Positions 1-13,556 of a stretch of DNA of 64,000 nt are shown here, piece after piece. The translations under genes and the position numbers were made by a program. The notes under the pieces were generated by a model. The model saw only the letters and a program-made list of their open reading frames with translations. It was not told where the DNA came from and made no database searches. Within the stretch, counting starts at the first letter, position 1; each line of letters starts with the position of its first letter. Source of the stretch: Carallia brachiata (Eukaryota; Streptophyta; Magnoliopsida; Malpighiales; Rhizophoraceae); the NCBI GenBank assembly GCA_021464245.1, contig JADCRB010000040.1, forward strand, positions 2,119,773 through 2,183,772, written 5' to 3'.

Positions 1-279
1 ATCTGGAAAAGAAAAAGAAAAAAAAAAGAAACAGTAAGAGATGTAGGGTAACAGGATCTTAAAGGATTTCTTTTTTTTTTTTTTTTCTTCATCCCTTTTG
101 ACTTGTTTGCAGGGAGAAGCAGACGTTGTTCAAAAAAGAACGAGAAGAAGACAAATCCGAGGGGTTCAAAATTCAAGAAATTTGATTTAAAGCAAAGAAG
201 AGCAAAAAAAAGAACATAGTTCTAAACCTTAGCTTCAAAATACACTTCAGCCCATATTTATAAAAGGACTCCGTTACAT

Positions 280-511
280 GAGTATATAATTTTTTTTATT
301 ATATTTATATGTATTTTTTTTAAGTAATTATGAGTATTTTTTTTATAATTATAAACAAAAAAATATATAATAAAAAAATAATAATATTTTTTATATCATT
401 TTTTATCGTTATAGTTACACAAAACACACATATAATTACATAAAAAAAAATTACATATAAATACAATAAAACAAAAATTATATGCCCATAAACATTTTTT
501 CTTTATCAAAA
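280..511. mobile_element. Foldback MITE, about 232 bp, copy A only
   Basis: The two halves are imperfect inverted repeats of A/T-rich sequence, pairing roughly 280-340 with 430-500. The element is flanked by GTTACAT at 273-279 and 512-518, a likely 7-bp target duplication. Copy B lacks it at the matching place (about 28508). A relative lies at 29061-29285 inside the large copy B insertion. The superfamily is not assigned. Confidence 0.55.
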
Positions 512-678
512 GTTACATAAATGTCCTTCACTTAACTTCGCACCACAATTTGCCGCATTTTTTGGAGCTACGGACAGCTTCTTATCTGACAGTCATGCAG
601 TCGCTTCCAAGCAATTAATGGATATTCTTAGGGAATGTCGATTCTTTATTTTGAAGGTGATGAAATCGCATAAACTCA

Positions 679-1190
679 ACTTAGTGGTGACCCGTAATTT
701 GGGGCTGCTATCGTGCGCACGCTTGCTAACATACGTTTAGAGTTTCTGCTTATTCCTCCGTCAGCCTCTTTATAGGTTTGACAGTTTGTGTCCCTTCGTG
801 GACTTTGTTTTGTTTGTTTTCCGTCGTTTTTGGTTGGTGGAGGGGTTTCTTTGCGATTTGGGGGTGTGGGTTTGGTTATGCCATGGTCGTTTTGTTCAAC
901 TGCTGCTTGGTGTTCGTTTGTTGGTTCACTCGGTTCTCCTTTACCTCTCCCGATGGTTGAAATTGGCGGTGTGGGGTGGGGGAGATTGTCTTTTTTGGGT
1001 TCTAGTTAGAGCAGTGTACAGGGAAGTAGAGGAGTAGCTCCTCCAGCAATTCGGCGGCCTCGACGATCTCTAGGGCTATGGGGGTGGAGCTGTTTGGGCT
1101 GGGTGTATGCATTATATCACTTTTTGGGTCCTGACTATGTATCCTTTAACTTGCTTTTAATGGACTTGTTTCCTTTCTGGTCAAAAAAAT
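679..1190 (+). mobile_element. LINE-like retroposon fragment, copy A
   Basis: The insert is flanked by a 16-bp direct repeat: AAATCGCATAAACTCA at 663-678 and the same with one change at 1191-1206. It ends in a short A-rich tail after TTTCTGGTC. A long variable target duplication plus an A-rich 3' end is the signature of target-primed reverse transcription, so a 5'-truncated LINE (or a SINE) is likely. No reverse transcriptase remains; the short open frames here are not convincing. The copy B counterpart at 38478-39300 is about 311 bp longer, so copy A has lost internal sequence around 1078-1090. Confidence 0.7.
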
Positions 1191-1628
1191 AAATCACATA
1201 AACTCATTTTTATTTCCATTGATATCCTCACCGAACCAAACGCCCCTTAGAACGTGAAACAATAAAGAGAGCCATTAGGTAACCATTAGTTAAAGAGCTT
1301 CAAAGTAGCTGTTATAACGAGACAGCCACAGATAAAAGAAATTTTGGAGGGATCAAATGGTAAACATTTTTTATGCAGCCACCAGAAAGGCAGAAACTAC
1401 ACAAGTGACAGTCAAAAAGTATTTCCCAACAATAAAACAACCTTAATTATGCTTGGTGGGAAGTTAAAAAATTGATATCAATGTTGCTTAAAAAAAAAAA
1501 AAAAAGATATTGCGCTGATGAATTTTGACCTATTGGTACTTTGGTCTTTAGATTATGTTCAAATCAATTTAATCACGAATGAATTTTAAACTTTACACGA
1601 TTTTCAACAATTTTAACTATTTCTTTTC

Positions 1629-4600
1629 GAACTCAAGTAATAATTAGTTGTTAAATGGTAATTGTTAATAGAGAGATAGATTAGACCCGATCATTAAAAG
1701 AAAGTATTTTGTATCCAAATTCCACTTAACATGTGAAAGATCTTCCCTTCAAATCCGGAGATTTGGTCTACACGTCATCAACCCATTTAATGCAACAACA
1801 TTTTTAAATTAAAAAATTTTTAATAACTTCACTTAAATAATTTTAAAATAATAATAAATTAACACGAGCCTTTAAGTAATTAAATTCTTAATATATATAT
1901 ATAATATATATAGATAAATTATCAGATATTATTTGATAAAATTATATTTTTACTTATTACTACTTATTCAAAAAATTATTGTAACTTTTAATTAGGAAAA
2001 TACTCAGTAATAACAAATTAATAATAAAGTGATATAGACTATTAAATAATTAAAATTTTAAAAAATAAATTATTATATATATTAAATAAATTATATAATT
2101 ATTTTATTATTATTTAAATTAAATTGTGTAATTAAACTCTTTTAACTAAACCAAAAAAATTTCATAAAAACGAAACTGGGCCAAAAATTGTTAGTTGTCT
2201 GTTACCATTCAACAGTGCGGGCCAGCGGTGTGGCGGTTGTGTAGTTGGAGACGCAGAGATTGCAGTGTGGTGGGTGCCGCGTTGGTTTGGGTTGGGGGTG
2301 GCGTTGGCTGTTGTCCATTTGTCATTTTTGTCGTGTGAAAGGAAAAGACAAAAGAACATCAGAATGTCATTGAACGTACTTTTGAGTCGAAAGATCGACG
2401 CCTATTCGGTCACTTTCTTCCCATTGCGTTCTTTTGTGTCGTAAGTTGTAACCACTATTATTGTCCATTTTTGTCGGAATATTATCTTCATGCCGCGTCG
2501 CGCAGCCGTAACGTCATACGAATACAGCAAACCAGCTTCAAATTACTATTTAATTCGCCAGTGATCATACGGCATTACGCCCGCAATTACCGAAAGTTAT
2601 GGTCTGATTTTAACAAACTCGTTCGCCGTGATGTTAAAAATTGTTAGTTCGATTTTTTAACAAAATGTTTAATAAACTAAACGTCCGCTCATAAAATTAG
2701 TTTATCTAATGGACAGTTGAACACAATTTTTCTCAATAAAATTATAAGAAATCACTTCTATTTTTTCATTTATTTGACCGATAAAAAAAAGAAAAAAAAA
2801 ACCATCACCGTCTTTCACGTGGCATCACAGCAATTGCAGCGATTTCGTTAAAAAAAAAAAAGAAAAAAAATTGCATTGTATTCCCAAAATATAAGAGATC
2901 TTCTACGTAAACACCTTTACACGTCGATAGAGATAAAATATTACTGGATGAATGTAATCTTAATTTTGATTTTAGATGCGTTTTTCTAAATATTCTTTAA
3001 ACATTTTATATTTGTTAATTTTCATACTGTCTCTCTCTCCCTCTCTTTCTAAGCGCTTACTAATTTTATACAACATAAATCTATTGTTTCATTTTTTTTA
3101 AATTAAAAATGAACATTTTTATTATATATTGTAAAATTATAAGTAAACTATACTCATCAAAAAGTGTGAGTAAAATTAGATATCCTCGTGGGCGTGTGTA
3201 TATTATATATATATATATGCATTCATTGTGCACTTGCAAGTTATGATTATCAATATTAATTACATACTTTGGTAACTATTTCTAATTTATTATAATGATA
3301 ATTCTAAACTTGTATGTACGTAACAACATTCCCTCGATTTTATTGAATTGAATCATAAACTGCTGCATTACTTATAATATTGTTAATTGGCTGCAATTGT
3401 TGGAAAGTTGCAAACTATTGGATAATAATTAGTTTTTTTTAATATAAATTAACTTTATTGTTCTTGTAATCAATCGTTATAATCATCGACCATCAACTAT
3501 TCACCGTTTTTAAACTTTTTAATTAATTTATTCCATTTTATATGTTTACCAATTGACCTCATCCGTGTGACCCGTAAGTTTCAAAGATGTTGAAAATAAA
3601 TAAATTATATTTTTGAAAAAAATAAGATAAATTAAAATTTTTTAATTCATGATTGATTTCCCGAATTAATCAATTTGCATTCGTATTTTGATATTGATAT
3701 TGATATTTGGCTATGTCAAAGTAATTTGACTACACAAACATCACTTGAATACTTGTATTTAAATCTTTTAACTGTCGAGGGAAACCCATGATCCCAATTT
3801 TCGAACTAAACTATAAATTTAGGTTTGATCCAGTGAAAGTCTAGTAAATTATAATTTCCAAACTTTAGTCCAATGTAAAAATAAAAAATGCAACTTGGAT
3901 GTAATTGTTAATTTTTAAAATTTTTATTAAGTATATATAAGACAAATAAATAGATATGATAATAACTAAATGAAATTATTTAGTATACATAGTTTTAGTA
4001 AAAATAATTTTTACTATTATAAGGGATGCAATGAAATCGATAAATCCATGCAAATCCCTTGCAATAATAAAGTACTAGTAATAAAGTGAAACATTGCTGT
4101 TTAGGAATCAAACAAGACCCACAAATAGGAATACCAAAATGCTCTTATGATGCACTTTTTGGCTGTCTAAAAAAAAAGTGAAATATTAAATAATAGTATT
4201 TCGTTAACAATAAAAAATAACGAAATGACAATTATATAATTAAAATTTAAAAAATATATAAATAAATTATTAAATATTATTTAAATAAACTATATGATTA
4301 TTTTTAAAGGAAAACGGATTTTTTTTAGAGAACTCTGATCCTTTCAATTCACTTAGAGGGTGTTTGGAGTGTGAGGAAAAGAGGGGAAAGGAGGAGAAAA
4401 AGAAGGAAAATAGAGAGAAAATAAAATTGTTTGAAGTGATAGAAAAATTGAGAAAAAAAAAATAGGTGAAAAAAAAGGTAAATAGTAATTTGTGAAACAA
4501 AAAGTGAAAAGAAAATAAAATTATTTAGAATAGTAGAAAAAGGTGAGAGAAAGAAAGTATGATAAAAAAAAAGGTAAATAATAATTTATGAGAGAAAAAA

Positions 4601-5152
4601 TAGAAAAAATAAAATTATTTGAAGTGGTGTAGAAAATAAAAAAAAAAAAATAATAATAATAACAATAATTATATTTTTTTTTCCTTAATTTTTTTTCGTA
4701 CAACACACATAGTATTAACTCATTTATTTCCGCGTTTATCTTTCCTTTACTTTTAGACTTTGAGAGCGCACCTGTGTGTGTATGTGGGGTGGGCGGCGTT
4801 GGCAGTTTCGTAAATGAACTGTGAACAAAAATGATGTTCCGCCGTGAATGGCTACATCGCACCATCAGTGTTATTATTGTTTTCCGTTTTGGATTTTTGT
4901 TTTTTTTGGGAAGGTTTTCCGTTTTTGGATTTGACCACGTCCTAATATATTGTTCTCATATATATGAAGCACATTTTTTTGTCCTATATATAGTGAAACC
5001 TAGGATTTAACGATAAACAACTCTCTGTTCGAACTTAAATTCGATTGAAATATGTTTATTAATATATAATATTTAAATAAAAAGATCCTAATATCTGGGG
5101 CCAATTAAAAACATATAAATGTATAAAATTAAAAATATGCTTATTTCCCACC
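1629..5152. other. 3.5-kb segment present in copy A, absent from copy B
   Basis: Copy B passes directly from the sequence matching 1628 to that matching 5153 (junction near 39733). The segment is AT-rich and contains a GC-richer patch at 2170-2360, short A-runs, and a purine-rich tract at about 4360-4640 that begins with a GTTTGGAGTG-type end. I found no supported gene. It may be a deletion in copy B or an insertion in copy A. The duplicated 4862-4960/5150-5245 sequences at its right end favour deletion in B. Confidence 0.6.
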
Positions 5153-5245
5153 ATTAGCATTATTATTGTTTTCAGGTTTTGGATTTTTTTTTTTAACAAG
5201 GTTTTCCGTTTTTGACTTTGATTAGGTACTAATATAGTTCTCAGA
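4862..5245. repeat. Two diverged direct repeats at the 3.5-kb segment edge
   Basis: About 100 bp starting ACCATCAGTGTTATTATTG (4862) recurs as ACCATTAGCATTATTATTG (5150). Both are followed by a TTTTGGATTTTTG tract, AAGGTTTTCCG, a TTGA region and TAATATxxTTCTCA. Copy B keeps a single version at about 39735. Confidence 0.6.
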
Positions 5246-5610
5246 TATGAGAAGTGTGTGTAATTTATTAAAAGATTCATATGCTTTTTTGGTTTAATTT
5301 AATAAAATTTTATAAAATTACGTCGTATTAACACACCTGTTGTACTCACTGTATTACTATCCAAATTTTTTTTTATTTTTTTTCCGGTTTTTGTACATCA
5401 GAATCATTTTTTTAAATTTTTTTCCTTTGACGCAGGGGAAAGCACTCGATTGGTGTAGCGTGACGGTCACGCTGTTATCGTCTCCGGAATCTCCACGCAT
5501 TAAACAATTAAGAATTAAGAATTTAAGTTTTTTGCTTTTATTAACAGACAATTAGTCAGAATGAAAAAGAGTTTCGATTCTTTTAATATAAATTTTTAAA
5601 TTTAAGTCTT

Positions 5611-5616
<6 letters not shown>

Positions 5617-5653
<37 letters not shown>
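5617..5653. repeat. (TA)n microsatellite
   Basis: About 18 TA units lie roughly 1.05 kb upstream of the copy A MSL start. Copy B has a much shorter AT tract at 41410-41423. Confidence 0.85.
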
Positions 5654-5657
<4 letters not shown>

Positions 5658-6199
5658 TAGGAAAAGTTGCTGTAAAGAATCTGACAAATATAACTTTCGA
5701 ATATTAAAATCTCACATTAAAAGAATTTAATTTTTTTTTTCTTTTTTCAATAATTACACATAACATAATATATAACCAAGTTTTTTTTTTTAACACTAAT
5801 ACATAACCAAGATATTAGAAAATTGTGGTAACATGTTATTTTTTTGGCATTTGATACTATAAAATCGAATTCGTTCCTACGTAATTACTATATGCTTTAT
5901 TATTTTTATTTATAAATTTGTAGAACTCATCACACAAAAAAAATACGATGCATTTAAATCATTTTTCTTCCTAACTTTTTCGTAAAATAATTATATAATA
6001 TGATCAAATTAATTTATTATAAATTATTATATAATATACTGTATTTTATGTCTCTTTTATTTGTTTATAATAAAAATTTGTGTGTAAAAAATAAGAATTA
6101 TTTAATTATATTTTTATTCAATCTTTTTTATAAGATAAATCCACAACTTTAATTATTTAATTTAAATTAACAACCTCATATTTAATTATATTATTAATG

Positions 6200-6708
6200 A
6201 ATTTAAAATTAAATATCACGCAACACAGCTTGTATAAATCTTCTTTATTTAGGAAAGTTAGGTTAATATAGAAGAAAGCGCGTCCAATCACTGCGCGCTG
6301 GTAGCCGTGTGTCCACACTGATCGCCGTGTTTCTCTGCACAGTACCTTTCTTTTAACCTGGGTCTGTCGCATTGTTTTGACTAACTGGGACTGTGATGGA
6401 GATTTGTTTGTTTGTTGATTGTCTTTAATTAATTAATATTTTTTCATTTCGTTGATCGCATTTGTTTATTCTTGATATCTGTACTTACAGTTCCACGTAG
6501 CCGTTCCGCCGTTTTCTCGGAAAATCAACATCATCTTCCAAATCCCCATATTTTCTGGCATTTTTTTTCCAGGCAACCAAACACGCCGCATTCCCCCGCT
6601 GTTTGCTCCGTTGATTAAACGCTTAAAAAAAAACAAAAAAAAAAAAAAAACAGAAAAGAAAAAAGAGAGAGAGAGCCAGCAGAAGCTATACATCGTATTG
6701 TTTGACAC
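6200..6708 (+). promoter_or_regulatory. Upstream region and GA-rich leader of MSL copy A
   Basis: This stretch is strongly conserved with copy B (about 41950-42484). It ends in an A-run and a short GA repeat at 6665-6676 just before the start codon at 6709, typical of plant 5' leaders. No TATA box or transcription start was fixed with confidence. The only insertion close to the promoter is in copy B (40160-41366). Confidence 0.35.
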
Positions 6709-9700
6709 ATGGCCGTTAGTTCTGGTGACCGGATGGAAGTGGTTCTGAAAGTCGACGGCGGCGGCGGTGATGAAGGTGGAGCCGCGACCGGTGGTGGCGG
6801 TGGTAAGATTTGGAGAGAGTCGAGCTACGATTTCTTTGGCGACGCTGCTGTCAAAGAAAGTAAAGAGAAGAAGAAGAACGAAGCAAGTCATAATGGTAGC
6901 GACAGTTACAGGTTCGATTTTACTCCTATAGCTGAGGACAATGCTGCCCCGGGTGGCGGTGTATCTCCGTCATCGGTGGCGGCGGCGGTGGAGGATCCGC
7001 CGTCGAAGCTGATTGGTCAGTTCTTGCACAAGCAGCGAGCCTCCGGTGAGTTTTGTTTGGACATGGATTTGGAGATGGCTGAGCTTCAAAACGACACCGC
7101 CGTCTCTTCTTTCGTACAACGGAACTTGGCTCCGGTCACCGAGTCTCCGCCACCGCCCGGGTCGGGTGACTCGGTGAGGAGAAGGCTGCTGCAGTTCAAA
7201 GGCTCGCCCAGCAAAGACAGTGGTACTGATGGTGAGATTTTGAAGGGCAGTCCCCGAAACGACGGGTCGTTTCAGAACAGCCCGGCTTTTAAGAGGAAGA
7301 CGAGCTTTCCGAAAGAGAAGAACAGGTCTAGATTAATGGATCCACCACCGCAGCAGCAGCATAAGAGGGCGGAGATCTCGGGCAGGGTGCCGGTGGGAAG
7401 ATCCGGGCAGTTGAAGTCTGGATTCGTGGGAAAGTCAGGCATGCTAGGCATAGGCAGTGTAGTTGATGAAGAAGAAGACCCTTTTTTGGAGGAGGATCTG
7501 CCTGAAGAGTTAACGAAAGATAAGCTTGATATATGGACTCTGCTTGAATGGGTGAGTTTGATTGTGATTATTGCTGCTTTAGTATGTAGTCTTGCAATTA
7601 AGAGATGGAGAGAAATTTTGCTATGGAAACTTATGTTGTGGAAATGGGAAGTGCTGGTTTTGGTTTTAATATGTGGAAGGTTAGTGTCTGGATGGGTGAT
7701 AAGGATTGTTGTGTTCTTTATTGAAAGGAATTTCCTTTTGCGAAAACGGGTTTTGTATTTTGTTTATGGCGTCAAGAAGGCTGTGCAGAATTGCTTGTGG
7801 TTAGGTCTTGTCTTGATTGCTTGGCATTTTTTGTTTGACAAGAAGGTTGAGAGGGCAACCAACAGTAGGACCCTTAGATATGTCACTAAGGTCTTGGTGT
7901 GCTTGGTGGTGGGCACATTGTTGTGGCTTGTGAAGACTCTTATAGTTAAGGTGCTTGCTTCCTCTTTCCATGTGAGTACATATTTTGATCGGATTCAAGA
8001 GTCATTGTTTCATCAATATGTTATCGAAACACTCTCCGGCCCTCCGTTGATTGAAAGAAAAAAGCATGAGGAAGAGGAGCAGAGAACTGCTACAGAGCTC
8101 CAAAATTTGCAAAATGCTGGTCTTACCCTGCCTCCTGGCCTTAAGACAACTACTTGCATGTCACCACAGAGTGCCAAGGCTGTAGGAAGTGGTAGGATGC
8201 AGAAGAGTCCTCGAATAGGTACTCCTAGGCTTTCTGGTGCTTTTGCTAACAAGGGCAATGACGCAGAGGATGGGATAACGATTGATCACTTACAGAAATT
8301 GAATCCCAAGAATGTCTCTGCTTGGAATATGAAGAGGCTTATCAATATAATACGTCGCGGTACTTTGTCCACTCTAGATGAGCAAATACTTGATTCTAGT
8401 CACGGTGACGATGAGTATTCTACCAAAATTAGAAGTGAAATTGAAGCAAAAGCTGCAGCGAGGAAGATATTCCTAAATGTGGCTAGGGCAGGGTCCAGGT
8501 ATGTGCCCAGTTCTATGTCATTAATTGGTTTCAGTTTGTATTGATTGTGCATTTACTCTTTATATCTACTTAAATGTATTTTTATTTACTTCTGCTTGAC
8601 TCTAGTATGATGTCAGCAGCTTAAGGTGATGGATCCTTTTTGTTGGTTGTTACAAAGTCTTGACTATTGTGTGAAATAGGTCTTCAAATTTTTGCGGGCA
8701 TTGTTCTTGAAAACTTGCACTCTATTGTCCAATTGTCCAATGGACTTAGCTAAATAGTTCAATGAATGGGTCAATTTTAGTGGTGCTATCCAGTGTCTTA
8801 TCCAATTCTATTTGGAAAGATGTCCCGAAAATTATCTTTCCGTTTTTGCTGATTAATTATCAAGGAAAAAAATTGTTGAATATTGGAATATCGTTATTTA
8901 TTGATTTTTTTATGAGTGAAAAAACTGGACTCATAGCCACCATAAATAAGCTTCTTGTGGGTTTTATTTTTTTTAAAAATATTATTCCTTTTATTTTTTA
9001 AAGAATTTTATGATAAAAATCACTGCCCTTGAATTCACCATCTATGCCGCCAAATTGAATTTTATTATGAAATTCTGTTACGACTTATTATTCACAGGTA
9101 CATCCACTTAGCGGACCTCATGCGATTCATGCCAGAAGACGAGGCTTTGAAGACAATGAGTCTCTTTGAAGGGGCATCAGAGAGCAAGAAAATTAACAAG
9201 TCTTGTTTAAAGAACTGGGTGGTAAGTTCCATGTGATATGCATTTCCTCCATCTGCAAACCATGATTGTGTCTTTTTTATATTGCATTATTGCTAGAATT
9301 TAATTTTGCCCATTCATCTTAAGCAGTATGTAGTCCTGCTCCAGTTCCATTTCTTGATTCTAGTAAAAAAGTTAAAAGCCTTCCAACTAAAGGTGGACAT
9401 CAGCCACTCCATGCACTAGCATGAACTAGTGGGCTGCATCCAATTCCCTTCCAAGATCCAACTTTGTTGTGTACCCCAACTTGGAGGTTTTGCCCGCATG
9501 AATATGAAGGTTTTTGTGCAACACCATTGGTTACTAAACCTTGCATATTGACTTAGTTTCATATTGACAGTGTGGACTAACATTTGACATAATTGTGGAT
9601 AAGATAATATATAACTATGTGGGCAAAGTGAATGTTAATGCAAGCTTGCATTAGGATGTGAAGGATAATAATCAAAACTATAAAGTGGTTTTTAATAGGC

Positions 9701-11250
9701 TCAAAATGAACTTTTCAAGTGTGTGAATATTTACGTTGTCTAATTTTTTTGTGAACTTAATACTGCCGTTTGCTTTAGCTTTTGAGTTTCAGCAGTGAAA
9801 TTTTTGTTCATCTCCTTTATGGAACCGTGATAATATGCACTTTATCATTTCAGGTTAATGCTTTTAGAGAACGGAGAGCACTTGCTTTGACGTTGAATGA
9901 CACAAAAACTGCAGTGAATAGATTGCATCGTATGGTGAACATTCTAGTCGGAATAATTATTGGAGTTATTTGGCTTCTTATACTAGGAATTGCCACAAGC
10001 AAACTGCTCGTGTTCATAAGTTCTCAAGTCCTACTTGTGGTGTTCATATTTGGAAACACCTGCAAAACTGTATTTGAATGTATTATCTTCTTGTTTGTGA
10101 TCCACCCATTTGATGTAGGCGATCGTTGTGAAGTTGATGAAGTTCAGGTAGGATAGCTACCCCTGATTCCATTTCTTTTTGCATTTATTATCAAAGAAAG
10201 TCTTTGCTTGTGCCTGGCATGGACTTAACCTGTTTTTTTGTAAATTGCAGCTGGTAGTTGAAGAAATGAACATCCTGACTACCGTTTTCTTGAGATATGA
10301 TAACCTAAAAGTAATAATTCCAAACAATGTCCTTGCTACAAAAGCCATCAGTAACTATTACCGTAGCCCAGATATGGGAGATGGGGTTGAATTCCTTATT
10401 CATGTAGCTACTCCAGCAGAAAAGATTGCCCTCATGAAAGAAAAAATAACTAGGTGAGTCAGATGAAAACTCTTCTTTCTTCCTGCCTCCTTGTATTTTT
10501 GATGCTATGGTTGGTCTGATCATGCGGTAATCAAATTGCCCAGGAGGCACTTTTAATGGCTTTCTATAGGAAGGTTAAACCTGGGGCTACTGTCTCAACT
10601 GTTTGCAATTACTCGCTGTTTCACTTTGTTGGTTAGTGAACTGAATGCAAGCGGAGTTTATATCGAGGAACTATGGAGCTGTAATGAAAAAAAAAAGGAT
10701 ACATTTTGATGTTGTTTTTGATTAAAGAAAAAAGAAACAGTGCAAAAGTGAACACACTCCCAGGTGTCATATATATTTGATTTTGAAAGAAATGTTGGTA
10801 TCTGTGAAAGGTCTTAATTCAAAGACACTTGTTTTGGTAAGCTTTCTTGGTGTCTGTCGAAGTGGCTTAATATGAGAATATCCGTAAAGGCAGCTGCAGA
10901 ATTTCTGATAATGATTTTTATTGGCTTTTAATTATGAATGTTTGAGACTGTTTTGCATTTGCGTATGCAGTTATATTGAGAACAAAAAGGAGCACTGGTG
11001 TCCTTCACCCATGATCATACTTAAGGATATGGAAGGCCTGAATAGTGTGCGGATAGCAATATGGTTGTCACATACAATAAACCACCAAGACATGGGAGAG
11101 AAGTTTGCAAGAAGATCCCTCTTACTTGAAGAGATGGTCAAAATTTTCCAGCAGCTCGACATTCAATACAGGTTGCTTCCCCTTGACATCAATGTTCGCA
11201 GTCTGCCTTCTGTGTCCTCTGACCGCCTTCCCCCAGGTTGGACCAGCTGA
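6709..11250 (+). CDS. MSL10: Mechanosensitive channel of small conductance-like protein, MSL10 type, intact
   Basis: Five exons are seen: 6709-8498, 9098-9221, 9854-10147, 10251-10453 and 10971-11250. All have GT-AG borders, and the total of 2691 nt encodes 896 residues. The product is a plasma-membrane MscS-family channel that opens under membrane tension. The N-terminal 270 residues are polar, glycine/serine/proline-rich and probably disordered. Hydrophobic segments lie near residues 277-296, 313-336, 361-377, 392-417, 666-686 and 691-720. The last runs into the MscS core motif HPFDVGDRCEVDEV, then a soluble beta domain with NILTTVFLRYDN and IPNN. The protein ends RLPPGWTS. Length and layout fit class II plant MSL proteins (MSL4-MSL10). 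Assignment to MSL10 rather than a close paralogue is by resemblance. In Arabidopsis the MSL10 N terminus also acts in cell-death signalling. Confidence 0.93.
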
Positions 11251-12888
11251 GCCAAAGATTGGAGTACACAATCAAAAGACTATACTGATCTGAAAATTTA
11301 GCTAATTGAGCTTTTAGGTACCTTTAGTGAATGAGATATCTACCAATGTTACATTATTGGATTGGTTATCTTGTATATGTTTTCTGGCAAACCAATGTCA
11401 ATGCACCAAAAAAGTGCGCTGGTCTCCCACTCTTTTAGCTTCTTTTTGGTTATAGCTTGGCTTTTCTTAATAAGCAGCATGAAATAGTGAAGGTGGCACT
11501 AGCTCAACATCCATTGAAATGATGTTTTGAGTTTGTGCTTGTAGCAAAGCTGAAGTCTCTTAAGCTTAGAAATACGTCAGCAAAATGAGTGTCCTTCTCC
11601 GACCTTTGCTGTCCAACCGAGGAGTTGAATGAAGAGAAACTCTCATGTTCAGTTATGTGGTAGAGATGGAGTAGAGAAAGAATCATCAACTATAACCCTA
11701 AAAGAACGTGATTCCGTAAACAACATGGAGGAATAATAAAAGGAATATCTTATAGAGGTAATCATATTTGTTTTGGTAAATACACTCATTAGGCACTTGA
11801 ACCCGCCTAGATTACATCTAAACAAATCAAAGCGGGACGTCCAATAATGACATGAAATGTGCGCCGCATAATGATACATGTACAGAGAAAGAGACCCAAG
11901 TCTTTGTAGCCCTGCTAAGTAGTGGTTCAACATAGATTCTACATCTATGTTCCAACTGTGGTTGTAGTATTATTATGATAATGGCTTATACTGTGCCAGA
12001 ATATGAAAAAAAAAAATCCATGAAATGATGAAAAATTTATTTGCACACAATAAAAGCTTTATAAATTAGAGGGGGAAAAATGAAATAAGTTGGAAAAAAG
12101 GTTTACATTAGAAAAACACATTTTATTATGAGGAGGCAATGGGCTCACATGTAATGTAGGGAAGCATCTTGGATCTGTAAAAATCAGAGAAAGATAAATA
12201 AAATAATAAATGAAGATGAAGAAACCATTTGAGGAGAGCACTTTGAGAGACAGAACTCAATGATGTATCAATTATTATTGTTACTATCATCTCTTTCGAC
12301 ACTTTTTTTTGTGCTATGTTTGTGTCCTTTGGTGCGCATCCCGTGTGGTTCTACTGGGAATGTAGAGAGAACGTTGTGGAACAAAGGAATGGTGGACTAG
12401 CTGTTTGTTGGGCTGGTGTCTCTCAAAAGTCAGGAGAATGGCCCATAAAAAGAGAGAAGCATATGGAGGTTTTTTTTTTTTTTTTTTTTAAATTAATTTG
12501 ATTAGAATTCGAGATTTTAAGTCTTGAAAATAATTTCAGTACTAATTAAATTATAATTAATTGGAGTTATTTCTTTTTTAAGCTGCCTGCCTAAATATGC
12601 TTAAATAATCACATTAAGTATTTTTAATTAAATTATAATTAATTGGGGTTATTTCTTTTTTAACCCCAATTATAATTAATTGGGGTTATTTCAGTAGTTT
12701 CTCTTTTCATGTTTTAAAAATCGGACCGACAAATTGATAGATCAGCGATCAAAGTTTAAATTGATTCAGTTCTCTTATCTAACCGGACAATGGAGTGAAC
12801 TGCTCGAGCCAGTTAATACGGACGGTCAGACCATCTGGTTAGACCAATTAGTTGTTTGTATTAGTGTTAAATTTTTTTTTTTCAAAAA

Positions 12889-13157
12889 ATTGTTATTATA
12901 TTATTTTATTAAAAATACTTAATGATATATATTTAAATATTATTTTAATGACATTTTATTTATTTTTATGCAACACAAAAGTATTAACTATTTTTTAAAA
13001 ACCAGAATTCATCCATCAAAAAAAATTGTTATTATATTATTTTATTAAAAAATACTTAATGATATATATTTAAATATTATTTTAATGACATTTTATTTAT
13101 TTTTATGCAACACAAAAGTATTAACTATTTTTTAAAAACCAGAATTCATCCATCAAT
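12889..13157. repeat. 137-bp tandem duplication, copy A only
   Basis: A unit starting TTGTTATTATATTATTTTA and ending near ACCAGAATTCATCCATCAA occurs at 12889-13025 and again at 13026-13157, almost identical. Copy B has one diverged unit at about 49017-49145, so the tandem step followed the segmental duplication. Confidence 0.85.
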
Positions 13158-13556
13158 CCAACCTCTAGGTTAGAGGTCAGACCGGCAATCCGTTGAACTA
13201 AATCAAGGTCCGGTTTGAGTTCAAAATCTATGGTCCTTCGCCATATAAATTGAAAAAAATAATAAATTAGCACCAATTTCTTAGTTTATCCAAATTTAAT
13301 TTTCCTAGTTTACTTGCAAGATTAGCGCCAAATAGTCAATAGGGGTATCAGCTAATACATTATATATTAGACAAATTTCAATCACTACGGGGGGTTTAGC
13401 TCTGTTTTACTTAGCAAATTTAGGAAAATGCTTTATAACAAGTGTATATCTGACCATCATGCAAGATTAGGTGCTATAAATATTTTGTTTCTATGTGTAT
13501 GGTTTATTTATATGATTTAATAGTGAAAATATAACTTCGTGATTGGTATATTGCAG

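Noticed and set aside
778..1037. Overlapping plus-strand frames rich in F, W, V and G, repeated at 38522-38836
   Set aside because: All lie inside the LINE-like inserts, open in three frames at once because of G/T-rich composition, and match no protein family.
5430..5500. GC-rich stretch with short inverted GCGTGACGGTCACGC, considered as a tRNA or structured RNA
   Set aside because: It has no cloverleaf, A-box or B-box, and the copy B version (40055-40070) breaks the palindrome (GTCATGC).
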